Assembly (NCBI RefSeq): GCF_000003605.2
Contig: NW_003122912.1
Location: 12,277-58,966 of the forward strand
Direction: 5' to 3'
DNA from: Saccoglossus kowalevskii
Lineage: Eukaryota > Hemichordata > Enteropneusta > Harrimaniidae
DNA length: 46,690 nucleotides
Shown here: positions 11,790 through 23,259 of the stretch, one piece after another
Position numbering within the stretch: position 1 is the stretch's first letter
Layout: the number at the start of each line of letters is the position of its first letter
The notes under the pieces: model-generated
What the model was told of the DNA's origin: nothing
What the model saw: only the letters and a program-made list of their open reading frames with translations
Databases searched by the model: none
Position numbers and translations under genes: made by a program

Positions 11790-13275
11790 GTCAGTTTCTA
11801 TCTTTTTTTTTCAACTCCTCAATGTCCCTGTAACTTTTCTTAAGTATTACTTCCTTGTCTTTTGCTTTGTGCTTAAGAGAGTTTGACTTGGTGATAAAGT
11901 CTATTTTTCTGGTCTGCTTTGCTTTTTCTGCAAAATCATCAGCTGACTTGTTCAGTGATACAATGTTCTTTCCAATTTGCAGTTTCATATTTTTTCAAGC
12001 ATGCTATTTCATCATGGATATGTTTACGTTTCTCTCCTTTCTTCTGGATTTCTTTCTTTTTTTCTTCTTCTTTGAGGTGGGCATTATATTATATTATTTA
12101 CAGTCAGAGATAAGCCTCTGCTTTGTGACAACTACTTCTGGAATTCCGCCTGCATTCCTAATATATTCATGGAGTAGCCGCTGGACAACTAAAGAAGTTT
12201 CCTTCATATTCTCAACCAAAGTCGTTTTTTTTACAGAGAAACCTCTCTCTACTGAGGCCTGTCCACAATAATGAGCACTTTCTTCACTATATTTCAGACC
12301 TTGGCATACAAGCGATTACTTCCCATGTGCAAAAAGAGAAAACTGTCAAGCCTGCCCTCTGCAAAAAGAGAAAACTGTCAAGCCTGCCCTCTGCTTTTCT
12401 AAAGTTGAAATTCATGAATGTACCCCTAACATCTGATGTACTAATACTATCCAAGAAAGATTCAAATTCCCACTTTAGTTCATCACATTTGTCCCCTGTC
12501 AACCATTTTTTTCAACTAAAGTTCCTTGAACAAACTTTTTTTTTTAAATCCCAATCTGTAAGCTATAGGAGTTTTCTGCATTAGTTTGCTTGCAAGGGTC
12601 TTCATGGAAGTCAGACAACTAATTCTGAAGTTCATCACTTGTCTGTCCCTTATTGTACTGGATGTTTTAGGTCTCCCCAACATACCATCAGCTTCAAACC
12701 TAATGTCTACTTTTGAGTAAGTCACACAGGTGTCATTCGATTTTAATTCTAGCTGCATCTAAAATTGTTGATTTCACAAATCTTTTTATAATAGCACAAA
12801 TCACATTTTCAAGTTCTGAGAAAAGAAATGGTAGTAATGGCTTGTCATCTTGAAAAATAGTTAGGCAAGGTTGTATTTAGCGAATTTAGCTGGCATAAGT
12901 GGATCCTTCACAGCTGTTTTTTGATCTCGTAAGATTTAGATGTAGGCTTTTTGATAGATTTTACAGTCTTGTCTGCAGATTGTTTCACATATTTAGTAAT
13001 ATCTGGCCATATCTTTCGGGCACACTGGACAACCTGAACATTTTTAACCCATCTCACCTTACAAAACTTCAATGGATACAATGTACTCCCTGTAATATTC
13101 TCATAATCATCTCGGCGAGCAAGAAAATCAACTAGTAGCCAGTAGAGACTTGACAGTACATCATCAACACCAAATTCAGAAGCAACTGTACCACATTGTG
13201 TAATGTGTGAAGCCCACATGCACTAACATTTAGTAGTTCAGGAGCTGACGGGTCATCTGCTCTTAGTTGTTCTCA
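11790..13275 (-). pseudogene. hAT-like transposase remnant
   Basis: Reading leftward from 13275, fragments match the central and C-terminal half of a hAT-type transposase-derived protein. They are LNVSACGLHTLHNVV (about 13200-13245), SSLYWLLVDFLARRDDYE and YPLKFCKVRWVKN (13050-13150), then a linker region at 12.3-12.75 kb. The C-terminal dimerisation block follows: GQASVERGFSVKK (about 12220-12265), NMKETSLVVQRLLHEYIR, and a lysine-rich tail. The ERGFS signature is typical of the hAT C-terminal region. The N-terminal zinc finger and first catalytic part are missing. Stops, frameshifts and a 32-base duplication interrupt it. hAT elements move by cut and paste; no terminal repeats or 8-bp target duplication were found. 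Confidence 0.7.
12329..12392. repeat. exact 32-bp tandem duplication inside the hAT remnant
   Basis: The unit starting GCAAAAAGAGAAAACTGTCA occurs twice with no mismatch (12329-12360 and 12361-12392). Since 32 is not a multiple of three, the duplication shifts the transposase frame and must postdate loss of function, or caused it. Perfect identity points to a recent event or an assembly slip. Confidence 0.9.
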
Positions 13276-15259
13276 TATAAATCTTGTGTCAATTTTTTTA
13301 CATTAATACATATGCTTCCTAAAATGAATATTACGTTCTATTTTTCTACTTGGATATTTGTTTGTCCAAAACCTTCCAAGCTCCCCCCCCCGATTTCAAA
13401 TATTCCGTACCTTATCCACAATCCCTAATTGTACCGTTTTGTAGCTTACAAAATAGTATTTTATCGCATCGCAATACTACTGACACGTTGTACTGTGTAA
13501 CTCCGGTTGTATTCCACATGGTTTTTGGATTAATTTGAACTATAGTTTTAGAGTCTGTTTTTTTTATTAGTAACAATTTTCAATATGTTTACAACAAAAA
13601 GTCGTCCAAAATGCATAGGATAGTGCAATATTCAAAGATTTATGGCGGGAAAGAATGTGTAAGCTTAACGATTCTAATTTAAGTTTAATTCAATGTGTTT
13701 AATGACTTCTAATTTTAATGTGTCGTTTGTTAGGTTTCTTCCAAACCGAAACAAAGTTTGGAACTGAACTCGAGTGAGAGTGCTCTCATGTGTTTGAAGT
13801 GTCCTTCGTCTGAATTTTGACTAAAAATAAATGGTTATATTCCTTAACTGCCAAACAGAAATGATTTTCTTTTTCTAAACTTGCACTTTATATTACAGAT
13901 ACATTTTTTTTTCAAAACCGCAATATATTAATTCTTTTTCTTTTATATTCAGAGCTACAGGTGTGGTCATTTGAACAAAGTATATTTTCTCTTCTGAAAC
14001 AATTTTGTTTTGTTTTTTATCACATTTCTGACCTCAATATGAAAATATTTATCTTATAACAGCCATCTCCAAAATGTGTACCCTCTAAAATAGTGTATAT
14101 GCTGTACATCAATGTTATACATTCAACAACTTTCAACTGAAAAAAGATGGCCACAAGTTTGTATAGTTACCGAATTCTTAGCAAATCTAGAGGGCAACAT
14201 CTTTTGAAATTCAGCATTTCAGCAGTACTGAGGAAAAGTTAAAGGGTTAAAGTTGCAGCTATTACCCCTTTAAACAGTCCAACCATGATAACAGTATAGA
14301 CAGCAACATCATTCAATAGAAACTGGTTGAAACCTGCTCACTGTTAACTATGTGAATCAACTGAACGGGTTAATTCATATCCAAAACGTTTATTGATATT
14401 AGGTACTCATTTGTTATTGTCAAAGTTTTGTTTATGGCGAAACAAGTACACTAACTAAAGTCAAATGAAGCTTAGAAAGAACTCCTGTGTGACAAAGGAT
14501 TTAAATTTCTGAAATAAAATAACAGCAAATTATGGAAATATGAATAGCTGCTTTGTAATCACAATTGTGAAAACAGAGGAAATAAACACTGTACACATGT
14601 GACAAAAAATTGTCAAAATCTCACATTTTCACCATTCAGGAACCGGAACTCAGCCATCCATGGATGGATTTGGTTCAAATTTGGTACATGCATTAAACAC
14701 AGTGTATCCTTGATGCACGTGTTTTTTTCGGATCTGGTTCGAAATTGCCGAATGGCGGCCCTTTTGTTATACAGAATTCAATTCCAGATCCATATCTCAG
14801 ACATGCCTGGTCTGATCAAGTTCAAACTTCACACACACATCATACATATGCTGTACATTTTAGTCATGATCGTACAATGCAGTATAATTTGGAATTGCAA
14901 AAAAGACCATTCCAAGAATCACAGCCACTATGGCTATGTAATTGTATCGCCCCCCCCCCCACACACCCCAATTTTAATTCAAGTTGAATATTAACCAAAC
15001 TCACATTCCATCTTTCAACACCGTTATCTTGACTTTTGAGCCTTAGTGCATGTACATGTATACATTGATTGTAATCATTGCCAGAAATGAACAATAGAAG
15101 CTGGTCAAAAGTCATTTCCTGTCAGCTTGGGGTGTATTCTAATGATTTCCTGTTGACTCAGGGGGTTCTGCCTTTAATTAGATGCAAGAGCCAAGAAGGT
15201 GTGAATTAAGAACTTAATCCATTGTTTTCAAGGGTCCAGCCCAGTCCTTTGTTATTATG
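13276..15259. other. non-coding stretch with a diverged satellite-like patch
   Basis: No gene is recognised. A C-run lies at about 13383 and another C/CA-rich run at about 14950. Around 14630-14890 there are phrases such as TTCAAATTTGGTACATGC and GAAATTGCCGAATGGCGGCC, which resemble the monomer of the array at 33.2-33.7 kb; this is probably an old relative of that element. Confidence 0.45.
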
Positions 15260-15830
15260 NNNNNNNNNNNNNNNNNNNNNNNNNNNNNNNNNNNNNNNNN
15301 NNNNNNNNNNNNNNNNNNNNNNNNNNNNNNNNNNNNNNNNNNNNNNNNNNNNNNNNNNNNNNNNNNNNNNNNNNNNNNNNNNNNNNNNNNNNNNNNNNNN
15401 NNNNNNNNNNNNNNNNNNNNNNNNNNNNNNNNNNNNNNNNNNNNNNNNNNNNNNNNNNNNNNNNNNNNNNNNNNNNNNNNNNNNNNNNNNNNNNNNNNNN
15501 NNNNNNNNNNNNNNNNNNNNNNNNNNNNNNNNNNNNNNNNNNNNNNNNNNNNNNNNNNNNNNNNNNNNNNNNNNNNNNNNNNNNNNNNNNNNNNNNNNNN
15601 NNNNNNNNNNNNNNNNNNNNNNNNNNNNNNNNNNNNNNNNNNNNNNNNNNNNNNNNNNNNNNNNNNNNNNNNNNNNNNNNNNNNNNNNNNNNNNNNNNNN
15701 NNNNNNNNNNNNNNNNNNNNNNNNNNNNNNNNNNNNNNNNNNNNNNNNNNNNNNNNNNNNNNNNNNNNNNNNNNNNNNNNNNNNNNNNNNNNNNNNNNNN
15801 NNNNNNNNNNNNNNNNNNNNNNNNNNNNNN
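15260..15830. other. assembly gap (571 N)
   Basis: Unresolved bases. Long open frames that cross this interval are artefacts of the N run. Confidence 0.99.
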
Positions 15831-16435
15831 TTGTGAAAAATTGTGAATCCTATTGGATTTTTCACGGTAAATATGGCAATCAACGTTGCATGATTTTAGT
15901 GCAGTCTCTCTTGAGTGTGAATGACAAAGTCATTAAGTGTCTATTTCAAAGTGAACATAAGTGGAATTAAATTAAGTTCAATGAATACGATATGCAAATT
16001 AGGTATTGGCGGCCATCTTGACCATCCATTTCTGGCGATGTAATTCCTCTGCCACGGTAAATAGCTGCCTACAGGACTGAACTATCAATGGGAAATTCAC
16101 CAGACAAAATTAGTACGCCCAAACAAGTTGTGCTTTCGAAATTCCCAATTTTGCCTTGGTTACATTGTGTGAACTATCATGGTGAAGTCAGCACTATCAA
16201 AATAAACACAAAAACACAGAAGTTAGCTAATGTAAAGACAGTAATCAAAATAAAATGTGGTACTTTCTTCTACAAAGGGGTGTAGGAATACTGTGCTAAG
16301 TGGATTATATCAGTATAAAACGAACTGACAACAAAGCAATGTTAGCATAAGGATATTGGTTGCTTTGACTAAGCACCCATAACCTAAAAAGTCAACATAT
16401 GAGTACACTGGACGGGTGAATGAATGAACAATGTA
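15831..16435. other. no supported gene
   Basis: Short AT-rich interval between the gap and the end of the MULE remnant; no motif recognised. Confidence 0.45.
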
Positions 16436-18900
16436 TCACAAAAATCTGAATTCCCTCTGTAAATGTTCTTTATGCAATCTGGATAAATTTTCAATTGAAA
16501 CAATAATATCACTTGGTGAAATTTCTTCGACTTTCTTTAGGATACAACGATTTAAACAATGAAAATAAACATTTGTTTTTGTTTCGGCAATTGTTAACTT
16601 AACACCTTGATAAGTTATTTGATTGAAAACTCTGAACGTTTTCCAGCGCATGACAAGATCATATGGTGGTGGAGGCGTTGGATCTGATCTTTTCTCTCTA
16701 AAACTTCCTTCACAACCATAACATTTTACTGCAGCTGTGTCTCTAAGAAAAACAGCAACATATTTTTCTTTTTTCTGGAAAAACAGGGATTGATGTATTA
16801 TTTTCCAAGGTGCTAATATCTCTGTCTACGTGGTTTGATCGTGTTCTTTTCCTCTTTTCATTTTGTTTTTCCCCGGGAAATCTAGGGATGTTTTCCTTCA
16901 GTACTGATGTGATGCTGGTATTCAATTTTGACAATACATTGTGCATGGTGCCCAAAGCTGTTCATGTTTATACCATTATCATGTATATGAACGCAGTGTA
17001 ATATATTCTTATTTGTGAGAGAGACGACACTCTTCGAACTACTACCACAAGGTCCATCAGCTATTCCATTCATTTTGACTATCTTTGTTGTGTTTATCCA
17101 CATTCCCATACATCTCTTATGTACACAGTTGGTACACTGTGTGTTGAATTTACTTGTACCTCAGCAATATTGGGATATATATCTGCAGTGGGTTCTCTAT
17201 ACTGGGCCTCATTACGGGTGACAAGCTTCCTGTACTGGGCTCTCTAATTGGTGGGAGAAATGAAGATGCTACAGATGTGTATGGAAGGTTACACACAGAT
17301 GACTCTGGATTCTATTTATCTATTTCAGTCATGCATAGTTTTTCCAGATGTTTTTTCCTGTTTTCACTTGTCATGCGTTTCCACAGCTCAATTGAGACTT
17401 CAAGATGTGCATGTTCTGGTGCCAATTTGTATGGCCCCTGGCCACATACAGCCCGATCCAAGTTGTTGTTCATCTCTTTGCGTATGTCAATTGCCTCTGA
17501 CCAGCTACACTTCTGAGTGGCAAAGCCACTGATTGTTGCCATTTCCCTTACTCTTCGAATCTTTTGTTTCAGTCGTGCATTCATACTTTCAGAAGCATTG
17601 TTATAAAAAAAACTGCTTCCACTTTCAACTGCCCATCTCGCAGTTGGCGGCTTGCCTTCTTTCATGTCGGATGCAATGCATTTTGTAAAGTATGGAAAGA
17701 ATGCAGGATCTAGCATGTCCCACTTTCTGTGCAAATCATGAAGCATAGTATCAAATTGTGGTGGAGAGTCCGCATCAATAAGACCCTTGACTTTCTGAGG
17801 AAGATTTCCAAATATATCATTTATGATATCCTAACTGTGAAAGCTTTCTTAAAATATCATATTGCACATGTTTTGTACATAATAAGAAAATTGCAGTGGT
17901 GAAAAATCTTTTCAAACCTCCAGTCATAGCCTTATCTCGGTCACTTCCAATAGCTCTTAATCTTTGTAGCTGGGGTTCCATTTCAACAAGCGTGTAACCA
18001 AAGAATGCAAACTGTCTTTCATCTTGCTTGAGGTGGAGAAGGGCTGACCCAGGGAGAAATGGGTGTTTTGATGTTAAGCGATCAACTACTTTAACATTCT
18101 GATACACCGTTGGAGTCGTATAAAACTCACCAATATTGTATGTGGTTTTGTGCGGTTTTCAGCTAATTCTTTAACTTGTGCTTTTGATGCAATCACTAAT
18201 CTTGGCGTAGGAATCCACTGCACATTATGTATGCTGTTGTCTTCTTGGCTTTTTCTTAGCAATGATCCTAATTGATCAACATCTGTTTTCTCTCTTAACT
18301 TTGAACGCTCTTAGTAAATCTGAACTTGCAACAAATATCAATTTGAAAGTCACAGGGTTATTCTGTTCCACATTCTCTCTACCTTGAAAACATTATACTG
18401 TAATGTGTAGTGATCACACAAATGTAAATTCAGAACACCAATAAAATTGACATAAAATGTGGTCAAATTATTGAAATATTTTTAGACTGAATGGTATAAC
18501 AATAGCAAAATTTATTTGGATTGAATAAATGAAACTAATCTCCATGATTCCACCTTTTTCTTCAAAGGTTTCATCGTATATGCTGTATGGACCTAATTTT
18601 GACTTTACTTTTTCTTGAATAGTTTGTTTAGTACTAGTACTAGTTGGATAAAACTTAACATTTGTCTTGAAGTTTCCATGTTTTTTGGGGCTTATTTTGT
18701 GCACGTCACCTGAAAATAAATATTGTACCATTACTAAGGCATTTGTGTGACCGCTCCAATCCTTCACTGTTGTAGTTTTTCTTTTAAAGTCCTTGTGCTT
18801 CTGGTGAGTTCAATATTGTGTTATTATCAAATATTGACCCTCTCAAAGAGTTTTTTGTTGCTTTGTTTCTTCTGACGAGGCATCATTATAGATTCTGTTA
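16436..18900 (-). pseudogene. MULE-like transposase remnant with C-terminal zinc segment
   Basis: Reading leftward, fragments keep protein order. An N-terminal block KDFKRKTTTVKDWSGH (about 18750-18800) is followed by HGNFKTN and DETFEEKGGIMEI (18540-18680). Next come IPTPRLVIASKAQVKELAEN (about 18160-18220) and the MULE core TTYNIGEFYTTPTVYQNVK with RLRAIGSDRDKAMTGGLKRF (17900-18150). The last core block has YNNASESMNARLKQKIR (about 17560-17610). The C terminus has a CYGCEGSF zinc element, a PPPPYDLVMRWK motif and NVYFHCLNRCI (16440-16730). In this family the first motif normally reads DPTYNIG; here the Asp position is not acidic. Several frame breaks, for example near 17820, show it is inactive. 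MULE transposases cut and paste DNA; no terminal repeats were found. Confidence 0.8.
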
Positions 18901-19259
18901 TCTCACCATCATCTACAGAAATTATTCTGCCTGCTTGACCTTTATTTCAGAGGCAAAATAAAGAGAGTTCTTAGCTGATGAGAATGAGAATCCTGATGAT
19001 ATTATGGTGTAATCCGGCACACACAAGTGCATATAGGAAATACACGTGATCCAATGGAGGTACGAAATTTCACTCTGATAACCATACATGTGTAACCCTG
19101 AAACATACTTCATATTTTGTTATGATATATGGTAGATACTAGCACTGCTACAAGGACAAGAATTTCTAAAAATGTAGTAGTTTTGACCATGAAGAATTCA
19201 TATTTTTGACTTGCAGTATCATGTTTAATTATAATTATTAGCTTAACCATTCAACATTT

Positions 19260-21358
19260 GCAGGCCAAAGTAAATATTGCTGGTGTTTCTAAGCGAACTA
19301 TTACCCAGAGAATTGAGAAGAGTGGATATACTAAAGATACAGAGATACAGATAATGCAAAATCTAATTAAATATGTGAATAATTGTAATTGGCTGCATCT
19401 TGGGGTATATCACATATAGCATCTATGTATAGTGAGTGACATTGTATATATGCTTCTTATTCTATGTAGTTCCATTGAAGTGTTTTCTATAATTCCTGAA
19501 GACATTGGTATTTTGTTCCAGGCCTAATACCAATATATAAAATATTGTCATGAACTTCCTGGCGTTGTTATTTTCAGCTAAATGCATTAGTGGAGCTGAA
19601 GAAAAAAAGGCTGATGGGACAGATTTACAAGTAGGCCTTCGGGAGTCTATCAGGAATGTATGGTCAGGTGACGTGGATTTGGGGGATGGTCAGTTAGATG
19701 AATTTCACAACAGACACTTAACAAGTTGAAGTTTATTCAGATCATTGGCTTGGCAAATAGACGGGGTAAAGAAAACATTAAAGTAGAATTGGATACTAAG
19801 GTCACACAACTGAATGAAGACAAGGAAATCATGTTAAAAGGTCTAGAAAATGCAGAAAAGGTGTATTCATTAAAAAAACGCTATACAGAGGCATGGGATA
19901 TTGAAGAGTATGAACAGCTGAGAAACAGGAATGCTAACTTAATCATTCAAATGACTAATCTGATTTAATCACTGTGAGGCGCCACTACATTTTTTGGTGA
20001 CTAATTTTCAGGCCTCACTGAAAGACGTTCGATGAGACCCGGTAGAATACACAAAGGCTATAACCAGGAAGAAACTCCATGCAGCAACCCATCTCATGGT
20101 ATTTATGGTTGCTGACGAAAAGAGAAACATGAAGCCATATGCAATACCTGTTAGAGTTCTCACTTACAAGAGAATAACTGATTCTCGTTTAAGAGAATTA
20201 AAGGATGAAATAAAGGCTGCCATGGTGATTATGAGAATGGAAGTTGTAGGTGAGTTTTTAGTTTATCTGGTGATTAAGCAATAGGATCTCTCAGGCGACT
20301 TCAAATTAGTGACAGGACCAGTCTTTGAACATAAAATGATGGTTTCTAAGTCCAAAGACTATTGCCTACTAAATTCTAGATCTAGAACATGTTGAATGTA
20401 TTGAAAATAAAAACATTGTGATACACAACGTAAGTAAAACTATTAGTTTTAGTGAAACTGAAAGTTAAATCCAATGTGAAGTTGTACCGGTGTACATTCA
20501 AATGAATATTCTCAAAAATTATTGTATTGACATTAAATCTTAAATTAATTGCTTCTGTGGTTATGTCTGAATTTTTACTTTCATGCATTTGCTAATATTC
20601 TATTTAATACCCGCAGGCTTTGTGACGGATGGGGAGTTTAATTCATTGCGAACAAAGGAATCATTCAGACCTGTCTCAATAATACAACTGATAATGGAAG
20701 CTAAAGCTGTTGCCAGAAGCATGCACACTAGTGTTATAGCCCAGTATTTCACACTTGGAATTAATAGTATGTACAGTAGATTATAGATCACATTATTTAT
20801 ATGTTAAAAAACAATGTAGGAAATAGTTTTGACTAATTTAAATATTTCTAGAGTGTGTATTCCAAATTATTTTGCCATATTTTGTTATATTGCAGATCGA
20901 CCACTTTTGACACATCTGAAACTGATGTGATTGTGATTTTGATCAAGCCATTCCTAAATTGAAGAAAAAGTTGTTTCCACGGGACTATACACCCCATCCT
21001 TGGGTTCATGATAATTTTAATTCTTGCACTAGTTTTCTCAAATTGATTGTGCTGTTTTCCTGGAATACCATACTAACAGCTACTTTGTGTATTAATTGCA
21101 GGTAAAGAAGAATCAAGAAGTAACTGTTTAAAGTCCATGTTTACAATCTATGTCTTTAGGTATAAAGTTGAAACATGGAAGAGGGATGGTATTGATTTTA
21201 GTAAACATTTGTATGTCCCAGAAGAAGATATGGATATACCTCACTATGAGAGGGAAGACCATGCACATATTCTAAAACGAATTGGTCAATCCACACGTTC
21301 TGGTGCTGTTCCAATCCAACTCCAAAGATTTGTTGAAGTGCTTCAAGACCCAAACACA
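19260..21358 (+). pseudogene. spliced gene of an uncharacterised invertebrate family (VTDGEFNSLR / HYEREDHAHILKR type)
   Basis: Exon-like segments run left to right. The first (from 19264) starts AKVNIAGVSKRTITQRIEK, resembling a small DNA-binding head. A charged, coiled-coil-like stretch follows at 19726-19968. The exon at 20012-20249 contains MKPYAIPVRVLTYKRITDS and joins in phase to 20617-20766, which contains FVTDGEFNSLRTK; the split Gly codon is restored exactly across the GT/AG junction. The exon at about 21158-21358 contains HYEREDHAHILKRIG and LQRFVEVLQDPNTG, and a GT follows. From memory, multicopy proteins with these two motifs occur in cnidarians, molluscs and lancelets; no biochemical role is known. 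A TGA at 20033-20035 interrupts the exon beginning at 20012, and the piece near 20895 shifts frame, so this copy is probably dead. Confidence 0.6.
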
Positions 21359-22529
21359 GGTGCATTTTCCACACATTCATCACCATTGATGGTGATAATT
21401 TGTTTTTATAATGTGGTGTTTTGATTTCATATATGTATATGCAAAGAATTATCACAGACTAGAGATGCAGTTGGGGACGCTCCCCAACATTTATAGAAAT
21501 TCTTGGAGGGAATATTAGCTGAAATCATGTTATTGCAAAATTAGAACAATATAAAGGAGGTGTTTTTTGATTTGTCAAGTCTGAATGTTGAGTTTACATG
21601 ACTAAATTCAGTAAAAAATTAGTACTCATGTGAACAGTTTCAATCCAAAGCCTTAGGGTTACTAGGGGCATTAGACAACAACAAAATAGTGTTAACAAAT
21701 TATGACCTATGAGACATAGCTTAACAATATCAACATTTTTTTTGCCAAGTGAAAATTTATTTTTAGGTAACTAAGCAAAACAATTCAAAAATAGGTACCT
21801 TTGATTGTTCTGATTTTCTTTCTTTCCTCTGAGGAAAAAAAAAAAACTGCGGAACCTTGTTTGAGAAAACCGCTGCATAGAATCTGTGGTGATAGAGGCT
21901 AATGTGAACTGGTTCACCTGACTTTCTAAATGTCGATTGGTCGACTTGTTTGGTAGCCATATTGGATTGAAAATAAACCGGAAGTGGCTATATCTCTACT
22001 TTCTGAGGGTCTGGACAATTTGAACTTTTTATGACATATACTACTCATATATTATGACATATACTAATCGGCATATGCCAACAGCTATTCTTATATCTTT
22101 TCAACAGGATCATTTTTTAAAGTCATTTTTAAGATCAAATTTCTGTTAATTTTGGTCAAAAAAGCCTCGAAAATGATGTTTAATTTATTGCAAAACAAAC
22201 ATTTTGTCAACTCATGCACACTGAACATATGTCTGCGAAAGTAAAACTTTAGCTTGGTTTGAATAACTATTCTTTCATTGTTCCAAATTAGCAAATAAAA
22301 GGCTGAAAAAACTGTTCATGGTGCAGAAAATTTACAACTGCAAGCAGTGTATGTCTTAGCAATGCAAGCCACTTACAGTAGCTTATCTAAATTGTACAGT
22401 TACTTTAGGAGACCTGTATAAATTAACATTCAAGGGTAATTGGTCCTTTTATTGAATCTTGTAATGTGCAGATATATTTTTAGCATATTTTCATGTAATA
22501 AATTATTAAAGTACGAATTTATTTTCCAG
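21359..22529. other. intron-like AT-rich interval
   Basis: No coding segment is recognised. It may be the intron that separates the exons on either side, if they form a single gene. Confidence 0.4.
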
Positions 22530-22939
22530 CAAGCAGCAGTGGAGCTTGGCAAGTTGTAGATTTAAATGAAAACACTAATTCACATGGTATGTATATAAAC
22601 AGGAAATGTTATGTTTATGTTAAAAACAGATATTGGGAGCATTTTCTATAATCTCTAGTTATTTGTTATCAACTTTCTTGTACAGAAACATCTGAGACTT
22701 CAATGACTCCAACAGAAAGATTAGAAGCATGGAAAAAGGCAACATTGGAGGAAGATGGAAAACAGCCTAACATATATTACGACATAGATTCCAAATATCC
22801 TTTTCGCCAGATAGTTGGGTTTTACAAAAAGCAGATCAACCTTCGTATACATCCTTTGGTACATTTTGTTTGTGATGAAGAGCAGGAAGTTGCAATAGAT
22901 GCTGAAGGCCCAAGTCGAAATTATTTCAAGAAATGCTAA
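22530..22939 (+). CDS. terminal exon pair ending in a HECT-like start motif
   Basis: Exon 22530-22586 follows an ATTTTCCAG acceptor, reads SSSGAWQVVDLNENTNSH and ends before GTATGT. Exon 22686-22939 follows TTGTACAG. The junction restores one codon and keeps the frame. The second exon reads TPTERLEAWKKATLEEDG and later VHFVCDEEQ, AIDAEGPSRNYF, then stops at TAA 22937-22939. The last motif resembles the opening of the HECT E3 ubiquitin ligase domain, where VxFxGE and DxGGPxREFF are usual. No catalytic cysteine lobe follows; a polyadenylation signal lies at 23054. It is therefore either a truncated HECT gene or an unrelated protein with chance likeness. It may be the 3' end of the gene starting at 19260, but the junction is not seen. 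Confidence 0.5.
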
Positions 22940-23053
22940 AGACATCCAAAAATGTAAACTACTAGGAATACTGAAGAAATCAAATAGTACTCTTATAGGA
23001 CTACTAAAGAAATCCAGTAGTCTTCTTATAGACTAAGAACCCTTATATTGACC

Positions 23054-23059
23054 AATAAA
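23054..23059 (+). terminator. polyadenylation signal AATAAA
   Basis: Canonical hexamer 115 bases after the stop codon at 22939, consistent with the 3' end of that transcript. Confidence 0.5.
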
Positions 23060-23259
23060 GAAAATCTTATTCAAATATGGTAACTGTTCTATTTATAAAA
23101 AAATAATAAATACAGTAAAAAAGACAGTCCTCATGTAAATATTCAAGTAATTTTGCTTATAGGAAATCAAATGACTCAAAAATACTAAATTCATTCAGCT
23201 GTTGTTGACTCAACACTATTTCTGGCTTGAATTTTCTTCAATAATTTCTCCTCATTTTT

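Noticed and set aside
15206-15970. Long open frames across 15.2-16.0 kb
   Set aside because: They consist almost entirely of unresolved bases in the assembly gap.
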